From NCBI RefSeq assembly GCF_042767895.1, contig NC_091567.1:23590093-23602592 (forward strand): DNA of 12,500 nucleotides, given 5' to 3'. This document shows, in pieces, positions 1 through 7,863 of the stretch. Each line of letters opens with the position of its first letter. Positions within the stretch are counted from its first letter, which is position 1. Origin of the DNA: Penaeus vannamei (Eukaryota > Arthropoda > Malacostraca > Decapoda > Penaeidae). A program made the translations under genes and the position numbers. The notes below the pieces were generated by a model. It was not told the origin of the DNA and searched no databases. It saw only the letters and a list, made by a program, of their open reading frames with translations.

Positions 1-883
1 TGAGACCTACGGGAAAGTAGGCATGTCGACCTGTTAGGAGGTAGAGGGGTTGCTCCCCTGTTGTACGATGAATAGCAGAACTGAGGGCGAGTCGCAGTTC
101 AGGTATATACTTGTGCCAGTCCCTAGGTCGATCTACCATCTATCGTAGAGCTGCTTTGACAACACGGTTGGTGCGTACCATGAGTCCATTGGCCTGGGGG
201 TGATATCGGATGGTGAAGTGGTGTGAAGCTCGTAACATGTCCACTAGCTCAGCAAACAGGTTAGAAGTGAACTGCCGGCCATTATCAGTCTGGATGACGC
301 GAGGTGGGCCAAAGTATATTATCCAATGGTCAAGGAAGGCATGATGTACTCTAGAGGCTGTTGTATCTGGATGAACCGAGAATGTTGGTCTAAGGCAGTT
401 AATTCCCATCTCATGGGCGCCTGGCACAGGTCGAGAATGTCCAATGACACACGTTCCAGTGGATAAGGAGCTAGAGGAGCATCGGCCATTGGAACACGTT
501 GGGCAATCCTTGCTGACAGATAAGGCAATGTTCAACATACTGGCGGACATCACGTAGCATATTGGGCCAGTAAAACATGTTCCGCAGATTCTCATATGTT
601 CGATGTATACCGGGATGCATTGCAAGAGGTGGAGTATGAGCCGCTTTCAATGCCGAGTCACGCATTCTTTCCGGAACACACAGCTGGTACACAATCTTAT
701 CTGGCAGGTGTAACAGCCGGTACAGGACTCCATCTTTCATCTCGAAGTCAGAGAGGGAAACTGGAGGTTTTCTCTTAGGTACAGTGCCATCACTTAGGAT
801 AAGATATCTTGAAGTGCAGGATCCTGGCGTTGCTCCAGAGCTTCTTGTGACGATAGCTCCTGAACATCTATGGCAGCAATTTG
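1..883 (-). pseudogene. Integrase: HHCC zinc domain and DDE core, frameshifted and truncated by window edge
   Basis: The zinc domain lies in one frame (887-471). It has a His before TPPLAMHPGIHRT (second ligand His at 615-617), the FYWPNM block, and CLIC with Cys codons at 525-527 and 516-518. Core motifs are in other frames: RVSLDILDL with the first Asp at 439-441, QTDNGRQF with the second Asp at 284-286, and YHPQANGLMVRTNR. The second Asp is followed by exactly 35 residues and then Val (176-178) where catalytic Glu is expected. A TAG stop is at 140-142. The same frame then continues with a typical post-core stretch (RPRDWHKYIPELRLAL and LLTGRHAYFP) to the window edge. Integrase inserts the cDNA into the host genome; this copy could not. 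Confidence 0.9.
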
Positions 884-1262
884 TCACGACAGCAAGTCTG
901 GGACGTAGTTGGTGGGCCCCTCTTTATACCTGATCTCGAAGTCGTAATAAGACAGATCGTGGGCGTACCTGGTCATCCGTGGTTATTTTGTTTGATGTTT
1001 AATATGTATACAAGAGGACATTGGTCTGTGTAGATCAAAAACTTGTGGCCATATAAATACGAATCAAAGACCCTAACGCCCTCAACAACCGCTAATGCCT
1101 CACAGTCGATGACTGGATAATGAGTTTCAGGGTCGCATAGTTTCCTACTATAGTGCGCAATAGCATGCAGTGTACCGTCGTGATCTCGTTGGATTAAAGC
1201 TGCTCCCAAAGCGATACTACTTGCATCTGTGTGCAGCTCAAAGGGCTGCGTGAAGTCTGGCT
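884..1262 (-). pseudogene. RNase H domain of pol, broken
   Basis: A TGA (1263-1265) separates this from the connection domain in the same frame. The domain begins PFELHTDASSIALGAAL, with the first catalytic Asp in HTDAS at 1216-1233. It keeps the DCEAL Glu and the second Asp in YTDQC (1018-1032). The frame stops at 973. The C-terminal part continues in another frame as YAHDLSYYDFEIRYKEG and ends NYVPDLLS, where the final Asp is kept, before a TGA at 884-886. All four acidic ligands of the usual D-E-D-D set can be found, but split over two frames. The domain normally degrades the RNA strand of the RNA:DNA hybrid. Confidence 0.87.
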
Positions 1263-1265
1263 GTC

Positions 1266-1985
1266 ACAGAACTGGAGCTGATGCCAGACGCTTTTTCAGT
1301 TCTTCAAATGCTTGTTGCTGGTCTTTCTCCCACTTCCAACTCTGGCCTTTCTTCAAGAGGAGGTGAAGTGGAGCTGCGCTGGTTGTGTATCCTTCTATAT
1401 GCTTCCTAAAAAAGCCTGTAGCACCCAAAAATCGGCGGACTTCCTTAACAGTTTGCGGTGCAGGTGTTGCTAAAATAGCTGCAACTTTATCTTGATGAGG
1501 TGATTACACCTTCGGGAGATATGGTGAAACCCAGAAAGTTGATTGTGGTTGCAGCAAACTTGCACTTTTCTATGTTCAGCTTCAATCCAGCTAAGGTGTG
1601 GTGTCCAAGAACCGATGACAAGACGAATTACATTGTCCTCTGGAAAGTGATAGGTGCAGTACTAAGGCCAAAGGATAGTCTCCGAAACTGAAAAAGCCTA
1701 TAGCCATCGCTAAATGTTGTCTTGGGGCGGTCTTCAGGATGAACCTCGACACTCCAATACGCTGCCCTCTGCATCATTACAGTTCCTGTAATCCACACAG
1801 AACCTAAGTGACCCGTCTTTCTTCTTCATCAGGACAACTGGGCTCAACCACAGTGAAGTTTAAGATTCAATGACACCATTTTTGAGCATGGCATCACACT
1901 GCTTGCGTATTGTTTAACGGGTTGCTTGCGGGAGACGCCAGCGGAGGGTACATACAGGTGTTGCTTGCCCTGTATCAATCCTGTG
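1266..1985 (-). pseudogene. Reverse transcriptase remnant lacking both catalytic motifs
   Basis: Recognisable blocks in order are HRIDTGQATPV (from 1985), a TAA at 1914-1916, SPVVLMKKKDGSLRFCVDYRN (about 1782-1845), YWSVEVHPEDRPKTTF (about 1715-1765), SFGLSTAPITFQR (about 1637-1675), and LNIEKCKFAATTINFLGF with SPEGVIT (1500-1579). A frame change then leads into the thumb/connection, which has VKEVRRFLGATGFFRKHIE and APLHLLLKKGQSW. A functional RT has the motif A aspartate between the VDYR and YW blocks, and YxDD between the FQR and LNIEKC blocks. Both intervals are too short here and both motifs are absent. This copy therefore cannot copy RNA into DNA. Stops and frame changes occur throughout. 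Confidence 0.88.
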
Positions 1986-2826
1986 CTGAATGCCTGGGAT
2001 GTGGCCCACAGCATCCTCACCTCCATCAAAAAGGGTACTGTAGCTACACAGAAGACTCTGCAACTCCTGGCGTTGATCTTCTCCTAATTGATCCAGTTCA
2101 GGCATCTGGTTTTCAGTCTTTAAGGGCAATGGGTAATCTGGGATATTAGCAGCTTCGATTGCGGCAAGGGCTTGTGATGGCGGAAGATCATCAGCAACAT
2201 CAGTGGCAGTGCTGCCATTACCCAAATCCTCTATCCCAAAGGTTCTGTCAAACTGGACTTCTTCCCACTGGAAATCCTCATCTTCCCTTTGGTCATCACT
2301 CCAATCTGGACAAGCAGAGTTGCAGGCATTGTAGTCGGAAGTCTCAGAGGCCGAGGTTTCTGCCATAAAAACAGCCTCGACAGCAGATACCATACCCAAA
2401 CATGTCCCGTGTTAATCGAATTGGCATTGTTGTGCTGTTGACTGCCCACACAGGGTATTGCCGTCTAGAAACAGTACTCAGCACAAACGGTGATATGCAC
2501 ACAGCTGTTACTTGGGGTGTAAACAAAACGTCCCCATCATCAGAACAAGACCTTGCCACTACACTCTCCAAGAAATGCCCACTGTGTGGTGGAAGCTCTG
2601 TGGTTCGGTAAAGGTACACAGCGGAAGAGATGTCGGGTGGTGACAAGTGAGACAGGGAAAAGCAGCTCTCTTCAGCATTCTCTGGAACTTCTGGTATGGT
2701 TACTCTCACTACACTCAGCTGCAGGAATTGGGCATCAGTATAATTCACATGAAACTCCTGGCCTTCTAAAGTCAGACAGGAGCTGTCATCCTGGGATCTA
2801 GAGGACAGGCTAAAGGTGGTTCTTCT
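1986..2826 (-). pseudogene. pol spacer between protease and reverse transcriptase
   Basis: About 280 codons join the protease to RT. One frame is open from 2838 to 2344, giving a Ser/Val-rich segment (for example LSPPDISSAVYLYRT). The coding character then moves to a second frame, open from 2399 to 1914, giving an acidic segment containing EDEDFQWEE. The two frames overlap between 2344 and 2399, so a frameshift lies there. The last part, LLCSYSTLFDGGEDAVG, matches the usual run-in to Ty3/mdg4 RT. No catalytic motif is seen in the spacer itself. Confidence 0.65.
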
Positions 2827-3229
2827 CAAAAAGTCCATCCCCAGGAGTATGCCTCCAGGAAATCATACATCACACACAGTAGCTGTATGGTGCATTTCAA
2901 GGTCTGAGTTAAGGCAGAAAACAAGGGTTACCTCACTCAGTGTTGATTGGTTGACCAGACACGCCTCGCAGAATACTGAAAGTCTTCCTCTGACGTACGT
3001 TCTTATGAGGATCAACCTGCTTGAGAACTTGGGGTTTAATAATTTTAGCTTCGGATCCTGTATCAATAAAACAGCGGACTGTAGAACCACTAACATTGAG
3101 TTCCGCAACTGGTCGTTCGGGAGGCCCTGTCACTGCCATTCCCTTCTTGAGAGGTAACGTCTCCATGTGAGGTGCTCCTTGGATCGAACCTGCCAATGGT
3201 TCCTGGAGCTTGGTCACCCTGGCACTCAC
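2827..3229 (-). pseudogene. Retropepsin-type aspartic protease of pol, frameshifted
   Basis: The pol frame overlaps the gag end by at least 137 bases and lies +1 to gag, so a programmed shift at the junction was probably used originally. The active-site motif FIDTGSEAKII places DTG at 3056-3064. The frame ends at a TGA (2933-2935). Homology continues in another frame, which has a further stop at 2863-2865. The C-terminal retropepsin signature ILLGMDFL follows at 2827-2850. The enzyme would cleave the gag-pol polyprotein in the particle. The two halves are in different frames here, so this copy is inactive. Confidence 0.85.
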
Positions 3230-3236
3230 AAAAGGG

Positions 3237-3278
3237 GCAATCTCTCACCAAATGTCCTGGACCTCTGCAATGGTAGCA
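3237..3278 (-). other. CCHC zinc knuckle of gag (nucleocapsid)
   Basis: The encoded motif is CYHCRGPGHLVRDC, a perfect C-x2-C-x4-H-x4-C zinc knuckle. This is the nucleocapsid RNA-binding signature of retroelements. It lies near the end of the gag frame, where the overlapping protease frame begins, which is the expected gag-pol junction. Confidence 0.95.
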
Positions 3279-3323
3279 TCGTCGTTGCGGAGACTGTGGA
3301 TCTAGGATCTCAGCCGTGGCTCT

Positions 3324-3365
3324 GCACTCAGATGTACCATGAGTCCTTACCCAATGATGCTCACA
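3324..3365 (-). other. CHHC zinc-binding-like motif in gag
   Basis: The minus strand encodes C-x2-H-x4-H-x4-C (from WCEHHWVRTHGTSEC), 45 bases before the classical zinc knuckle starts. The spacing between the ligands is that of the CCHC knuckle, with His in place of the second Cys. It is probably a second nucleic-acid-binding finger. Zinc binding is inferred from ligand spacing only. Confidence 0.6.
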
Positions 3366-4219
3366 CCACCTCCGCTCAGCAGCTACCAGCATAGCATACA
3401 AATCCCGACCCCGTGGAGGGCGATTAGGGTGGTAGGGATTTTCCTCTGCTGGTGAAGTATTGCTATGCCTTATGCCTTTGCGTGAATTCCAGATGTGCTG
3501 TGCTGTTTCGGCTATCTGGGTTGGGCTACCATCTTCTTTAACAGAGAGGAAGTCTTGGAGCCATGCGGGGATGCCACTCAGGAAGACCCTCTTCCCTAGT
3601 TCGGATGGATCACCAATGGCCTCATGATGATCCCTGTGTCCCTAGTAGACGTGCCCTTCCAACTGCAAAAAGAAGTCCATTGGTGCCTGGCTTGGTGTCA
3701 TCCGGATGTCGTATAGAACCTTGTAGAAGTCCGAGGAGGTGTAGGTACCTCGGAACTTACTACAGAGAGCTGCCTTGCATGTGTCCCATTCTGTGATTGA
3801 GTCGAAGAGAGGGGAATTAATGATTAGCTTGGCTGGACCTCTGCAGTTTGCCCTTGCTGCCTGAATGAACATCTCTGACGTGGCTGGCTTCACGATGTTC
3901 TCAATTGTCCAAATCCAACTCTCTATTGCTTGGTTCTTTTTGAGCGGCTGTGAGGCAGAAGTATCCCCCTTGAAGTGCGGTACAGTTTTCTTCATGAACA
4001 CGTAGGAGAATGGTGTGCCAGATAACTGAGACGAAGGATGTGTTGACTGGGGACACTGAGGCGAAGACCTTGGCCGGAACTGCTGCGGCAGGGATGTTTG
4101 TGGGTCATACGTGTGTTGACCTTCAGGATACAGCTGCTGCTCTGGTACTGGTGTGTGGGCGCGGCTCCGGGGAAGAGGCTGAGGAGGAGAGCGACTTCCA
4201 TTAATGACAGGAGGCTGCT

Positions 4220-4568
4220 GCTGATGGTCTTGACACCTAGTCATGGTATGTTGTACTGAGGGGGCGAGACGGCGGACCTCTGCTAGCTCCTGGTCCCGCT
4301 GCTGAAGTTGATGACGAAGCTCTTGAATCTCTTGGTCTTGGGCACATTCCATGGGTGCAGGTGCAACACCAGACCCCTGTAGTCGTTGGCAGGCCTCAGT
4401 CACCTCCCTGTTCCGTTCCTCTAGCTGGCGGCGGAGCTCCTGAATTTCCTGTTCTCTGCTATGTACCACAGGCATGGGCACAGCGTTCGTCCGCAGTAGT
4501 TGAAAGCGGGTCTCCTCCAGCTCCCTGTTGCATTCCTCCAGCTGGCGACGGAGTTGCTGAACTGGATC
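4220..4568 (-). repeat. Three 39-codon coiled-coil repeats inside gag
   Basis: Three copies of a charged heptad-rich module start near 4568, 4451 and 4334, exactly 117 bases (39 codons) apart. The cores read QQLRRQLEECNREL, QEIQELRRQLEERNRE and QEIQELRHQLQQRDQEL. Leu and Ile sit at heptad-like spacing, which predicts a coiled coil. Less conserved Pro/Val/Ala segments separate the cores. Such a module could mediate gag multimerisation; that role is inferred. Confidence 0.8.
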
Positions 4569-5053
4569 CTCCTGGTCTAGTTCTCTCTCCTATGGCTGAT
4601 GGAGGTTACTGTCTGCTTGCTGTTCTTGATCTAGAGTGCCTTCCTGCATGCAATGTTCAAGGGCCTCTTCATGGCGCTGTAGTCGGGCATCATTCTGCTC
4701 TTTGTACTCTCGTACTTCTGACTAGAGAGTCGATCTTCTCCATGATCTGGTCAAACATGGTTACTTCTGTGACCATCATCTGGACAGCCTCGCGTACATC
4801 CGGGTTAGAACCTGTGCGGCGTGGTCTTGGGGAGACTTCACGGGATGTCGGCTGGCTGCTCATACGGATGTTTCACCGCTGCTGGAGTCTCTGGTATCGC
4901 TCCTGCCTCTCCCTGCTGTTCGGCATGCCAGGAACGCAGCAACTAAATACTTGAAGCTCTTAATGTACAAATACAAACTACTGCTAGCGGCAAACAAAAC
5001 CAACACAACTGACAACCCACAGGATCACAAAGAGTTCATAAGCGTAAACTGCT

Positions 5054-5099
5054 GCACAAAGCAAAGAAAGGCACAAAGCAAAGACACGGCACAAAGCAA
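5054..5099. repeat. 18-bp tandem array, left portion, interrupted by insertion
   Basis: Units are GCACAAAGCAAAGAAAG (5054-5070), GCACAAAGCAAAGACACG (5071-5088), and a broken third unit GCACAAAGCAA (5089-5099). The missing 7 bases of the third unit, AGACACT, lie at 8288-8294. A fourth full unit is at 8295-8312. The array gives an internal ruler showing that the sequence between was inserted. Confidence 0.85.
5092..5099. repeat. Target-site duplication, left copy (CAAAGCAA)
   Basis: This exact 8-bp direct repeat abuts the GGTA terminus at 5100. Its partner is at 8280-8287. The site lies in a tandem array with similar words, so part of the match could be array periodicity. The exact abutment to both termini and the in-register restoration of the array support a true duplication. 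Confidence 0.75.
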
Positions 5100-5521
5100 G
5101 GTAATTGTTACTGAGCCCGACGCACCCTCCCAGAGACTAAGTTCCAAACGGAGGGGTCCCCACCCCCTCTACCCCTCCCAAGGGGGAGGGGTTCCTCGCA
5201 CTCATTTCCTAAAGGGGGGAGGGATGAAGGAGAGAAAGCGAGTTCACGAAGGGGGGGGCACGATGTCAATAGCAACCTGTAAATGTCTAAATAATATAAA
5301 TACCACTTAAACATCTATAAAAATTGTAATTATATGAAAGACGAGCCTAAATTTATGTCATGGCAACAATAGAGGCCGTATAATACAAAAAAACAAGCCA
5401 AACTTTGTCCGACGGACACCGAATGAAACACCGCTCGAGTAAACAAGTGCAACTCGCAATGCGTACAAACCCGATATCCGATACACAAAATTTTCACAAA
5501 TATAAAATGTTATCATGCTAA
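5100..5521. other. Left portion of the TIR element, no gene
   Basis: After the GGTA terminus there is a GC-rich stretch with a perfect 8-bp hairpin, CCCCTCCC (5172-5179) and GGGAGGGG (5184-5191). Further G runs near 5214-5223 and 5252-5259 could form quadruplexes. From about 5280 it becomes AT-rich. This part occurs once and is not in the tandem units. No coding signal is seen. Confidence 0.6.
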
Positions 5522-6328
5522 CCAAAATAACGAACACAATATCAAAATAATTCCCACCCCACCGCTTATTCGCACGGTCAATTTATTTAAAAAATTATTA
5601 AACAATATACAACCCATACCGTCACTCTACAGACGAGATGCGGCGTGGAACTAATGAAATCTTTTATTCTCCACTGGATACAACATTTCGAACATGTGCT
5701 TGGCAAAGCACACGGCGAAGTGAAATTGCTTCCAACTTTTCTATTATCATTTTGGGGGGGTTTGTCGCAACTACATGAATATGTCGTTGCATTTGGGGCA
5801 TTTAAGGGCTACCGATATGAGGGCATGCAACTGGCATATTCCTCTACGAATTGTCAGTACCTACAGTAAAAAATATTTTTTTTTTCCCAACATGGGAGGC
5901 AATTAAGGTAAAGAAGCAGTAACGTTATTACATTGTTAACAGTGAATTTACGTTATGATGAACTTATAAATCATAAAATATATACATTACAAAGAACAAT
6001 ACTTAAAATGTATAAGCATAAAAGAAAGAGGAAATATTATTAGAAATAGGATTAATTAATGGATTAAAATATTAGTAATCAGTAATGCTTCCACATTGGT
6101 TGAAAGTAGTGCAAAGAAAACGTGACATTAAGAAAAACGCGGGTATAGAAAATGGAAAAACAGAAAACTAGACACGTATAGAAAACGAGTTTATAGAAAA
6201 TGCAGACATTTAATGGTAATTATAAGTCCAGCGCAACAAACTATGTTCCATCCCACTCTATTTTTCCTGCTCTATAACATGGCGGTGTCCATTTCTCTCT
6301 ACGCGCATCCATCTCCGTAACCTCTACC
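5522..6328. repeat. Tandem unit copy 1 (about 807 bp)
   Basis: It begins CCAAAATAACGAACAC and ends CCTCTACC, the same 8 bases that end the whole element at 8279. It aligns along its length with copy 2, in blocks near 5522-5875, 5885-5985 and 5986-6328. Copy 1 lacks about 180 bp found at 6692-6875 in copy 2, and about 60 bp found near 8093-8160. It preserves ATCATAAA once (5970-5977), the unoccupied target of the foldback element in copy 2. On the minus strand there is an AATAAA near 5665. No gene is supported. Confidence 0.85.
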
Positions 6329-6691
6329 CCAAAATAACGAACACAAAATATCAAAATAATTCCCACCCCACCGCTTATTCGCACGATGTCAATTTATTTT
6401 AAAAATCATGAAACAATATACAACTCATACCGTCACTCTGCAGACGAGATGCGGCGTGGAGGAACTAATGAAATCTTTTATTCTCCACCGGATACAAGAT
6501 TTTGAACATGTGCTTGGCAAAGTACCCGGCGAAGTGAAATTGTATATAAATTTTCTATTATCATTTGGGGGGGGGGGGGTTTGTCGCATCTGCATGAATA
6601 TGTCGTTGCATTTGGGGCATTTAAGGGCTGCCGATATGAGGGCATGCGACCAGCATATTTCCTCCACGAATTGTCAGTACCTCCCGTATAA

Positions 6692-6875
6692 AAATATGTT
6701 TGAATAACAGTATTTATCACCTATGATAAAAGAAACACTTTTTTCAATCGTCTTTAAAACACCTATAAATATGAAACAAACATTGAAACAAATATCTTTA
6801 ACTTACCACATGTCACATCGCACACAAAACGTCCTTACACGTTAAGAGCTTACCGGAAAGTGTTCAAGTAATGAA
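6692..6875. other. Copy-2-specific segment (indel)
   Basis: This AT-rich sequence lies between the CAGTACCT block and the T-run/CATGGGAGGCAATTA block. Those two blocks are nearly adjacent in copy 1 (about 5860-5905). T-runs at the junctions suggest slippage or deletion in copy 1. No clean target duplication marks it as an insertion. No coding signal is seen. Confidence 0.6.
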
Positions 6876-6973
6876 CATTTTTTTTTTCTGACATGGGAGG
6901 CAATTACAGTAAAGAGGCAGTAACGTTGTTACATTGTTAACAGGGAATCTAAGTTTTGGTAACGTTATTATAA

Positions 6974-6981
6974 ATCATAAA
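6974..6981. repeat. Target-site duplication, left copy (ATCATAAA)
   Basis: It abuts the GGTAATTT terminus of the foldback element and is identical to 7856-7863 and to the empty site at 5970-5977. Confidence 0.92.
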
Positions 6982-7300
6982 GGTAATTTTCTAAATTACC
7001 TCCACCTCTCCGATATCGACGATATTGGTATTGTTGGATTCCTCTCACTCTATACAATGCAAATATGTAGGTTTTATTGCCCGGCAACCCCCCATTAGCG
7101 ACAAACTTGGCCCCGATAGCAGTGGAGGGCATGGAAGGTTCCAGGGAAAATGCGGGGTTGATTAACACTAATAATATAACCCACAGTGAAAATAACCATG
7201 GTTATTCATATGTCTTTCCATTGCAGGGGGCTGTGCCCCCTGCGACCCCCCTGGGGGGGGGGCTACTGCCCCCCAACCCCGCCGAGGAAACAAAACTATC
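6982..7300 (+). repeat. Foldback element, left inverted arm
   Basis: It is the reverse complement of about 7562-7855 with scattered substitutions. Homology extends to the CCGAGGAAACAAAA word near 7290. This arm has an extra C/G-run segment near 7230-7262 that the other arm lacks, itself able to fold (GGGGGCTGTGCCCCC). The first 19 bases form a small hairpin of their own. Confidence 0.9.
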
Positions 7301-7561
7301 ACATATTCCCGGCCGGCTAGTGCATTACACAGTTATTGGCGATCTCAGAGCGGTGGACGTATTACCTTTACTTCGTAACATTCCCACTGAATCAGCATAC
7401 TAACCTTGATATAATCAACATTGTATAGATACGATTGTAGTATAATCAGGATGAACAAAGTATACCATGAACAGAAGAGCGGCGATGACCGGGTCGGTGG
7501 GTTTTGCGCCTTTTTCAATGCATATAGTTCGTGTGCGCTCTATCCTGCCGTGAATACGTGG
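7301..7561. other. Foldback element loop, no gene
   Basis: About 260 bp of unique sequence between the arms. No long ORF, RNA gene or recognisable motif is seen. It would be the single-stranded loop if the arms paired. Confidence 0.6.
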
Positions 7562-7855
7562 GGGATATTTTGTGTCCTCGGTGGGGGTTTGGGAGGCAGC
7601 AGCCCCCCCTGCAATGGAAAGTCATGTTAATAAACATGGTTATTTTTACTGTGGGTTATATTATTAGTGTTATTCAACCCCGCATTTTCCCTGGAACCTT
7701 CCATGCCCTCCCCTGCTATCGGGGCCAAGTTTGTCGCAAATGGGGGGTTTCCGCGCAATAAACACTATATATTTGCAATGTGGATAGTGAGAGGAATCCA
7801 ACGATACCAAATTGGAGACCAAAGTGGAGAGGCGGAGGTAATATAGAAAATTACC
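7562..7855 (-). repeat. Foldback element, right inverted arm
   Basis: This is the inverted counterpart of the left arm, ending at the terminus GAAAATTACC. The last 19 bases (7837-7855) form an imperfect tip hairpin. Confidence 0.9.
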
Positions 7856-7863
7856 ATCATAAA
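7856..7863. repeat. Target-site duplication, right copy (ATCATAAA)
   Basis: It abuts the AAATTACC end of the foldback element. The sequence then continues ATATATACATTAC, exactly as after the empty site in unit copy 1. Confidence 0.92.

Larger units (their letters stand above)
3090..4863 (-). pseudogene. gag: gag-like structural protein, broken by stops and a frameshift
   Basis: The chosen start is the ATG at 4863, which opens MSSQPTSREVSPRPRR. This frame stays open to about 4693. The coding signal then passes to another frame between 4721 and 4693. In that second frame there are TAG stops at 4722-4724, 4590-4592 and 3642-3644, and coding character resumes after the last two. The parts in order are a basic N-terminus, a Gln/Glu-rich coiled coil built from three 39-residue repeats (about 4220-4568), a Pro/Gln-rich linker, and a capsid-like segment (about 3650-4020) with PHFKGD and a KFRGTYTSSDFY stretch typical of retrotransposon gag. 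Two zinc-binding motifs follow, and the final stop is at 3090. Gag would form the particle shell and bind RNA. A 17-codon ORF (ATG 4926) ends about 10 bases before the chosen start, and it could be a frameshifted N-terminus instead of a leader ORF. Confidence 0.85.
1..5099 (-). mobile_element. Degenerate Ty3/mdg4 (Gypsy) LTR retrotransposon, internal region, left end cut by window
   Basis: Reading the minus strand from right to left gives a short leader, gag with zinc-binding motifs, an aspartic protease, RT, RNase H, and integrase with an HHCC zinc domain and catalytic core. RNase H before integrase is the Ty3/mdg4 order rather than the Copia order. No envelope gene is visible. The coding sequence changes frame repeatedly and has several in-frame stops, so this copy cannot make its proteins. 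The integrase end and 3' LTR lie beyond position 1. The 5' leader is interrupted at 5100 by a younger insertion and appears to resume at 8288. The family cannot be named without a database comparison. Confidence 0.93.
4864..5099 (-). other. Retrotransposon 5' leader, proximal part
   Basis: This is non-coding sequence upstream of the gag ATG on the minus strand, T-rich in the sense direction. It holds a 17-codon ORF (4926-4873) just before gag and the 18-bp array at its far end. The leader is cut at 5099/5100 by the 3.2-kb insertion and resumes at 8288. No convincing primer-binding site is visible in it. Confidence 0.6.
6982..7855. mobile_element. 874-bp foldback (long inverted repeat) transposable element
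   Basis: Two inverted arms of about 300 bp, roughly 6982-7300 and 7562-7855, flank a 260-bp loop. The tips match: GGTAATTTTCTAAATTACC on the left and GGTAATTTTCTATATTACC on the right (minus strand). An exact 8-bp duplication ATCATAAA flanks the element (6974-6981 and 7856-7863). The paralogous unit at 5970-5977 has one uninterrupted copy, which is a direct empty-site proof of insertion. Arms share long blocks such as GCGACAAACTTGGCCCCGAT and are close to 90 percent alike by eye. No transposase ORF is present, so it is non-autonomous and MITE-like. Confidence 0.92.

Noticed and set aside
1910..2149. Plus-strand frames opposite the pol region
   Set aside because: They are shadows of the minus-strand retrotransposon coding sequence.
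4355..4954. 199-codon plus-strand frame opposite gag
   Set aside because: The minus strand carries the coiled-coil gag signal; the plus frame is antisense to it and has no recognisable motif.
5054..5099. Short repeats as a possible CRISPR array
   Set aside because: The 17-18-bp units are directly tandem without spacers, and there are no cas genes.
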